Program-made: the position numbers and the translations under genes | Source of the DNA: Streptomyces thermolilacinus SPC6 | GTDB lineage: Bacteria; Actinomycetota; Actinomycetes; Streptomycetales; Streptomycetaceae | Assembly (NCBI RefSeq): GCF_000478605.2 | Contig: NZ_ASHX02000001.1 | Coordinates: forward strand, 1,596,384-1,660,383 | Direction of reading: 5' to 3' | DNA: 64,000 nt | Notes under the pieces: model-generated | Told to the model about the DNA's origin: nothing | Database searches by the model: none | The model's input: only the letters and a program-made list of their open reading frames with translations | Shown: positions 59,996 through 64,000 of the stretch, in pieces | How the letters are laid out: each line of letters begins with the position of its first letter | Numbering within the stretch: the first letter of the stretch is position 1

Positions 59996-61024
59996 CTACC
60001 GGGCGGTAAGCCTCGCGAGGGCCCGCTCACCGGCCGCCTCGGTGAGCCGGCGGCGACGCCACAGCACCAGCGGCAGCGCGCCCGCCAGGCCCAGGGCGCC
60101 CGGTCCGACGGCGGCCGCGGCGGCGGCGCTCAGCCCGGGCTGGTCGAACGTGTCCGGGACCGGCAGGGTCGCCCAGCGGTCGAGCGGCCAGGGGACGAAG
60201 ACGGCGCGGCCGACGACCTTCTCGTTGGAGATCGTGCCCTCGCCCGGGAGCTCCTGGTGGTAGCGGGAGTCCAGCGAGTTCTGCCGGTTGTCGCCCATCA
60301 CCCAGATGCGGCCGTCGGGGACCTTCACCGGGCCGAACGGCTCGTCGTCGCACGGCGTGGAGCCCGGGTACAGGTACGAGGTCTCGTCCAGCGTCTTGCC
60401 GTTGACGTGGACCTTGCCGCCCTTCTTGCACTCCACCGTGTCGCCGCCGACCGCGATGACCCGCTTGATCAGGTTCTGCTGGTCGGCGGCGGGCATCAGG
60501 CCGATGAAGCTCAGGAACCGCTGAAGCGGGTTCGGCTCGGGCGCGGGCTCGTTGAGCCAGCCGCCCGGGTCCTCGAAGACGACGACCTCGCCGCGCTCGG
60601 GCTCGGAGCCGAACCACGGGGTCAGCTTGTCCACCAGTACCCGGTCGCCGCGCTTGAGCGTGTCCATCATCGACTCGGACGGGATGGAGAACGCCTGGAC
60701 CAGGAAGGTCTTGATCAGCAGCGCCAGCACCAGGGCGATACCGACCAGCAGCGGCAGCTCCTTCCAGAAGGAGCGCTGCTTCCTCGGCTGCGGCCGGTCG
60801 TGCTCGCCGCCGTCCACGGTGTCGTCGTCGTCCACGCTGTCGCCCTCGGCGTTGTCGGCGCTCCTCGCGCCGGTCACTTGCGGCGCGTCCCCCCGGACGG
60901 CCGCGCTTTCGGTCACGCCCGGGGCGGGCGTCCCGCCCGGGCCGGGGGACGGGTCCGCGAGCTGCCCGCGCCCCTTCTCCGGCTCGTCGCGTCCGGATCG
61001 TGCGCCGACCGCCAGATCCCCCAC
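59996..61024 (-). CDS. sipY: Type I signal peptidase, third of four tandem copies
   Basis: The 342-residue signal peptidase has a long acidic cytoplasmic N-tail (about residues 1-85, with NAEGDSVDDDDTVDGGEHDR). The anchor is LPLLVGIALVLALLIKTFLV, the catalytic serine is in SIPSESMMDTLKRGDRVLVD, and the catalytic lysine is in NLIKRVIAVGGDTVECK. GRIWVMGDNRQNSLDSRYHQ and a C-terminal anchor (AAAVGPGALGLAGALPLVLW) follow. GTG 61024 was chosen over GTG 61030 because AGGAG lies exactly 5 bases upstream. The 3' end of the upstream sip gene overlaps this gene by about 112 bases, which is unusual. Confidence 0.88.
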   Translation of the reverse strand: MGDLAVGARSGRDEPEKGRGQLADPSPGPGGTPAPGVTESAAVRGDAPQVTGARSADNAEGDSVDDDDTVDGGEHDRPQPRKQRSFWKELPLLVGIALVLALLIKTFLVQAFSIPSESMMDTLKRGDRVLVDKLTPWFGSEPERGEVVVFEDPGGWLNEPAPEPNPLQRFLSFIGLMPAADQQNLIKRVIAVGGDTVECKKGGKVHVNGKTLDETSYLYPGSTPCDDEPFGPVKVPDGRIWVMGDNRQNSLDSRYHQELPGEGTISNEKVVGRAVFVPWPLDRWATLPVPDTFDQPGLSAAAAAAVGPGALGLAGALPLVLWRRRRLTEAAGERALARLTAR

Positions 61025-61989
61025 ATCCACTCCTCAGTCCGTGCTCTCGCCCGCCCCCGAAGCAGGGGAAGGCCCACCACTCCCATAACGAGCGGGAGTT
61101 CCGCAGGGGTCGGGAGCCGTAGCGATCCATTCGCGTACCAGGGGGACACACTATGCGACGCGCCGAGCGCCGACGCCGCCCCGGGCGGCGCGTCAGGGAC
61201 GGCGTCGAAGGCCCCGCCGTCGCCCAGGCGCCGCCAGTGCCCGAACGGCCAGGCGATCACGAAAGCACGCCCTACGACCTGCTTCTCCGCGATGGTGCCC
61301 TGCCCGGCCTCGTTCAGATGGAAGCGGGAGTCGGCGGAGTCGGAGCGGTGGTCGCCGAGGACGAAGAGCCGTCCCTCGGGCACCTTCACGTCGAAGGGGA
61401 TCCGCGAGGGTTCGTTGCCCGGATGGAGGTACGGCTCGTCCACAGGCACGCCGTTGACGGTCACGCGCCCCTCGGCGTCGCAGCACTTGACGGTGTCCCC
61501 GCCGACGGCCACGACCCGCTTGATGAGGTCCTGCTCGTCGTCGGACGGCAGCAGCCCGATGAAGGTGAGCCCCTGCTTGATCTGGGCGATGACGACCGGG
61601 TCGTCGTCCGGCGGGGTCTGCTCGGCCTGGAGCCAGCCGCCGGGGTCCTGGAACACGACGACGTCGCCGCGCTCGGGCTTCGACCCGAACCAGGGCGTCA
61701 GCTTGTCCACCAGGACCCGGTCGTCGATGCGGATCGTCTGCTCCATGGAGCCGGACGGGATGACGAAGGCCTGCACCAGGAAGGTCTTCAGGATCAGCGC
61801 GATGGCCACCGCGACGCCGATGAGGAGCGGGACCTCCTTGATCGCGGACCGGCGCCTGCGCCGCTTCACCTTGCGGGCCAGCCTGCGCCGCTCGGCGCGG
61901 CCGGGCAGCGGGCGGCCGTTCGTGGGCCGCGAACCGGTGGGCAGCCTCGTGTCCGCGCGGTGCCCGCCGCGCCGGCCGCGGCTACCCAT
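60913..61989 (-). CDS. sipX: Type I signal peptidase, second of four tandem copies
   Basis: The 358-residue signal peptidase has a basic cytoplasmic N-tail (RAERRRLARKVKRRRRRSAI), the anchor EVPLLIGVAVAIALILKTFL, the serine motif VIPSGSMEQTIRIDDRVLVD, the lysine motif DLIKRVVAVGGDTVKCC, and GRLFVLGDHRSDSADSRFHL. A possible last anchor (TPAELPLVMGVVGLPLL) is followed by a basic tail that runs about 112 bases into the next sip gene in another frame. The tail could be real or reflect a frameshift near 61050. ATG 61989 overlaps the upstream gene stop by 8 bases. Confidence 0.85.
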   Translation of the reverse strand: MGSRGRRGGHRADTRLPTGSRPTNGRPLPGRAERRRLARKVKRRRRRSAIKEVPLLIGVAVAIALILKTFLVQAFVIPSGSMEQTIRIDDRVLVDKLTPWFGSKPERGDVVVFQDPGGWLQAEQTPPDDDPVVIAQIKQGLTFIGLLPSDDEQDLIKRVVAVGGDTVKCCDAEGRVTVNGVPVDEPYLHPGNEPSRIPFDVKVPEGRLFVLGDHRSDSADSRFHLNEAGQGTIAEKQVVGRAFVIAWPFGHWRRLGDGGAFDAVPDAPPGAASALGASHSVSPWYANGSLRLPTPAELPLVMGVVGLPLLRGRARARTEEWMWGIWRSAHDPDATSRRRGAGSSRTRPPARAGRPPRA

Positions 61990-62734
61990 GGCCGCCACCC
62001 GGGCCCGGAGCCTCCGGTACGGCGCCGAAGGCACCCGTCGGGTCGATGCCGGACCAGCGGCGGGCGGGCCAGCCGATCCAGTCGGCGCGGCCGATCACCA
62101 TGTCCTCGGGAACCATCCCGCCGCCCGGGGCGCCCAGGTGGTCACGGGAGTCGCGGGACTGGCTGCGGTGGTCGCCCATGACCCACAGGGTCCCGTCCGG
62201 CACCACGATGTCGAACCGTACCTGGGAGGGCGCGTCGCCGGGGTGCAGATACCCCTCGTCGACGGGTACGCCGTTCACCTCGATCCTGCCCTCCTTGTCG
62301 CAGCACGTCACCCGGTCGCCCCCGACGCCGACGACGCGCTTGACGAAGTCGGTGTCGTCGGGCTCCGCGAGGCCCAGCGCCGAGGCGGCGCCGTGCAGGA
62401 GCGCGGTGACCGGGTTCTCCTCTGGAACGATACGGACGAAGGAGCCGGTTCCGTCGAAGACGATGACGTCGCCGCGCGCGGGGCGGTCGCCGAAGCGGTA
62501 CGCCAGCTTGTTGACGATCACGCGGTCGCCGACCTGGAGCGTGGGCTGCATCGACCGGCTGGGAATCTGGAACGGCTGGATGACGAAGTGACCGAGGAGC
62601 AGCATGCCGACGGCCCAGGCGGCGCCGATCAGACCGGTGGTGCGCCAGGAAAGCGCGAAGCGCGACCTCCGCTCCGGATGCCTTTCGGCGTCGGGAGGGA
62701 GGTCGCGCTCCGTGTGCGTGGCTTCGGTGTCCAT
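61982..62734 (-). CDS. sipW: Type I signal peptidase, first of four tandem copies
   Basis: The 250-residue signal peptidase has an N-terminal anchor (TTGLIGAAWAVGMLLLGHFV), serine motif QIPSRSMQPTLQVGDRVIVN, lysine motif DFVKRVVGVGGDRVTCCDKE, and GTLWVMGDHRSQSRDSRDHL. Unlike the other three it ends without a second hydrophobic anchor, the known hallmark of SipW in Streptomyces. ATG 62734 is 70 bases behind rplS. A weak hairpin (62767-62785) sits in between. Confidence 0.88.
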   Translation of the reverse strand: MDTEATHTERDLPPDAERHPERRSRFALSWRTTGLIGAAWAVGMLLLGHFVIQPFQIPSRSMQPTLQVGDRVIVNKLAYRFGDRPARGDVIVFDGTGSFVRIVPEENPVTALLHGAASALGLAEPDDTDFVKRVVGVGGDRVTCCDKEGRIEVNGVPVDEGYLHPGDAPSQVRFDIVVPDGTLWVMGDHRSQSRDSRDHLGAPGGGMVPEDMVIGRADWIGWPARRWSGIDPTGAFGAVPEAPGPGGGHG

Positions 62735-62766
62735 CGGGGGCAGAGCCTAACCGGCCGCCCTGTGAG

Positions 62767-62785
62767 GCTCACCCGAAGCGTGAGC
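62767..62785 (-). other. Weak hairpin between rplS and sipW
   Basis: A 6-base-pair inverted repeat GCTCAC (62767-62772) with GTGAGC (62780-62785) follows rplS by 20 bases. It is short, and more likely a processing or partial termination site than a strong terminator. Confidence 0.35.
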
Positions 62786-62804
62786 GTGCGGGCTGGGCCG
62801 GCGC

Positions 62805-63155
62805 TCAGTTCTCGCGCTTCTCCTTGATCTTCGCGGCCTTGCCGCGCAGCTCACGGAGGTAGTACAGCTTCGCACGGCGGACGTCACCGCGGGTGACGAG
62901 CTCGATCTTCTCGAAGATCGGGCTGTGCACCGGGAAGGTGCGCTCGACGCCGACGGAGAAGGAGACCTTGCGGACCGTGAAGGTCTCGGAGACACCAGAG
63001 CCCTGGCGGCGGATGACGACACCCTTGAACTGCTGGATACGGGAGCGGTTGCCCTCGATGACGCGAACGTGGACGTTCACGGTGTCACCGGGACGGAACG
63101 CCGGGACATCGGTCCGCAGGGACGCGGCGTTGACGGCGTCGAGCACGTGAGACAT
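62805..63155 (-). CDS. rplS: 50S ribosomal protein L19
   Basis: Ribosomal protein L19 sits at the 30S-50S interface. The 116-residue protein has [80 protein letters not shown] and the basic end [17 protein letters not shown]. Start ATG 63155 gives the normal size. It follows trmD on the same strand, as in most bacteria, with a 129-base gap without a strong hairpin. Confidence 0.97.
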   Translation of the reverse strand: MSHVLDAVNAASLRTDVPAFRPGDTVNVHVRVIEGNRSRIQQFKGVVIRRQGSGVSETFTVRKVSFSVGVERTFPVHSPIFEKIELVTRGDVRRAKLYYLRELRGKAAKIKEKREN

Positions 63156-63284
63156 GATCGTCTGCTTCCTCACTGATGCCACAGGTCATCAGCGGCACTA
63201 GAAATGGGGTTTCGGGGGCCGGGCGTCGGGTGCGGCGTCGTGTCCCCCTGTGGCAGGGGCGCCGACCGGACGTACGGCAGCGGC

Positions 63285-64000
63285 CTATTCTTCCACGTCC
63301 CGCGGCCTGCGCCAAAACCGGCCACCGGGCTCGGGTGCCCAGCCGAGGATGGAGAGGGTCTCGCGGTCCTTCTTGTCGAAGGCGGCCGGGTCGCACCGCT
63401 CGATGAGGTCGGGGCGGTGCAGCGCGGTGCGCCGCAGGGCCTCGTCCCGCCGCCACCGCGCGATCCTGCCGTGGTGGCCGCTGAGCAGGACGTCGGGGAT
63501 GCCCCGGCCGCGCCAGACGGGCGGCTTGGTGTAGACGGGGCCTTCCAGGAGGTTGGCCATGGCGCCGGGGGCGAACGAGTCGTCGCGGTGGGACTCGGCG
63601 TTGCCCAGGACACCGGGGAGGAGGCGGGCCACGGCCTCGGTGATCACCAGTACGGCGGCCTCGCCGCCGGCGAGGACGTAGTCGCCGATGGACACCTCGT
63701 ACACGGGCATCCGGGTGGCGTACTCCTCCGTGACGCGGCGGTCGATGCCCTCGTAGCGGGCCGGGGTGAAGACCAGCCAGGGCCGCTGCGACAGCTCGAC
63801 GGCGACCTCCTGGGTGAAGGGCCGCCCGCTGGGCGTGGGGACGACGAGTACGGGTCCGTGGGCGCCGGCCTCGTATCCGTCGGCGGTGATCTCGTCCAGG
63901 GCGTCGCCCCACGGCTCGGTCTTCATGACCATGCCGGGGCCGCCGCCGTAGGGCGTGTCGTCCACGGTGTTGTGCCGGTCGTACGTCCAGCGGCGCAGGT
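63285..64000 (-). CDS. trmD: tRNA (guanine-N1)-methyltransferase, N-terminus cut by window edge
   Basis: TrmD methylates G37 of tRNAs to prevent frameshifting and uses a trefoil-knot SAM site. About 238 C-terminal residues are visible. The first visible part HLRRWTYDRHNTVDDTPYGG carries the family core, followed by GPGMVMKTEPWGDALDE, the knot segment EVSIGDYVLAGGEAAVLVIT, RLLPGVLGNAESHRDDSF, and YTKPPVWRGRGIPDVLLSGH. It ends RRPRDVEE. The start is beyond base 64000. Gene order with rplS is conserved. Confidence 0.96.
   Translation of the reverse strand, partial: LRRWTYDRHNTVDDTPYGGGPGMVMKTEPWGDALDEITADGYEAGAHGPVLVVPTPSGRPFTQEVAVELSQRPWLVFTPARYEGIDRRVTEEYATRMPVYEVSIGDYVLAGGEAAVLVITEAVARLLPGVLGNAESHRDDSFAPGAMANLLEGPVYTKPPVWRGRGIPDVLLSGHHGRIARWRRDEALRRTALHRPDLIERCDPAAFDKKDRETLSILGWAPEPGGRFWRRPRDVEE

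Overview
The window is very GC-rich, with G/C-biased third codon positions, frequent GTG starts, AGGAGG-type ribosome binding sites and short stop/start overlaps. Gene content and order (rplS-sipWXYZ-yraN-comM-dprA-whiG, rpsB-tsf-pyrH-frr-cdsA-rlmN, dxr-rseP-ispG) point to the core chromosome of a Streptomyces or close relative. The sporulation sigma factor gene whiG and four tandem signal peptidase genes support this. I see no phage, insertion sequence, CRISPR array, tRNA or rRNA. Layout, left to right. (1) 1-5 kb: minus-strand isoprenoid (MEP) genes ispG (cut by the window edge), rseP and dxr, then an EPSP-synthase-like gene. (2) 5-9 kb: IclR-type regulator, small secreted protein, large acyl-CoA dehydrogenase. 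(3) 9-37 kb: a dispersed GABA/polyamine utilisation region. It holds an aldehyde dehydrogenase, EamA exporter, PucR regulator, membrane P-loop ATPase, gabT, an FAD amine-oxidase-like gene with a potABCD-type transporter, and further on an Lrp/AsnC regulator with a class III aminotransferase and a divergent aminobutyraldehyde-type dehydrogenase. A plausible route is polyamine uptake (pot), conversion to 4-aminobutyraldehyde (aminotransferase or FAD oxidase), oxidation to GABA (dehydrogenase at 33.5-34.9 kb), then GabT and a second dehydrogenase feeding succinate. A near-identical 12-base element occurs upstream of potD and upstream of the Lrp regulator. Interspersed are a DasR-type controlled GH18 chitinase, a PAP2 phosphatase, a NADAR protein, two DUF4190 membrane proteins, adenosine deaminase, a GDPD and a methyltransferase. 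(4) 37-45.6 kb: an ABC pair with a degenerate ATPase, a LOG-like protein, a membrane protein, and a thiamine-type ABC transporter behind a TPP riboswitch; its ATPase has lost the Walker B aspartate. (5) 45.7-52 kb: rlmN, cdsA, frr, pyrH, tsf, rpsB with hairpins between units. (6) 52-64 kb: M23-like protein, TetR regulator, whiG, dprA, an uncharacterised coupled ORF, comM, yraN, DUF2469, Nudix, sipZ, sipY, sipX, sipW, rplS and the 3' part of trmD. No clearly new multi-gene system is evident. The most interesting points are the Walker B lesion in the riboswitch-controlled transporter, the shared promoter element of the polyamine genes, the small ORF locked between comM and dprA by overlaps at both ends, the degenerate ABC ATPase, the heptamer repeat inside the pot operon, and the chitinase promoter with an embedded DasR site.
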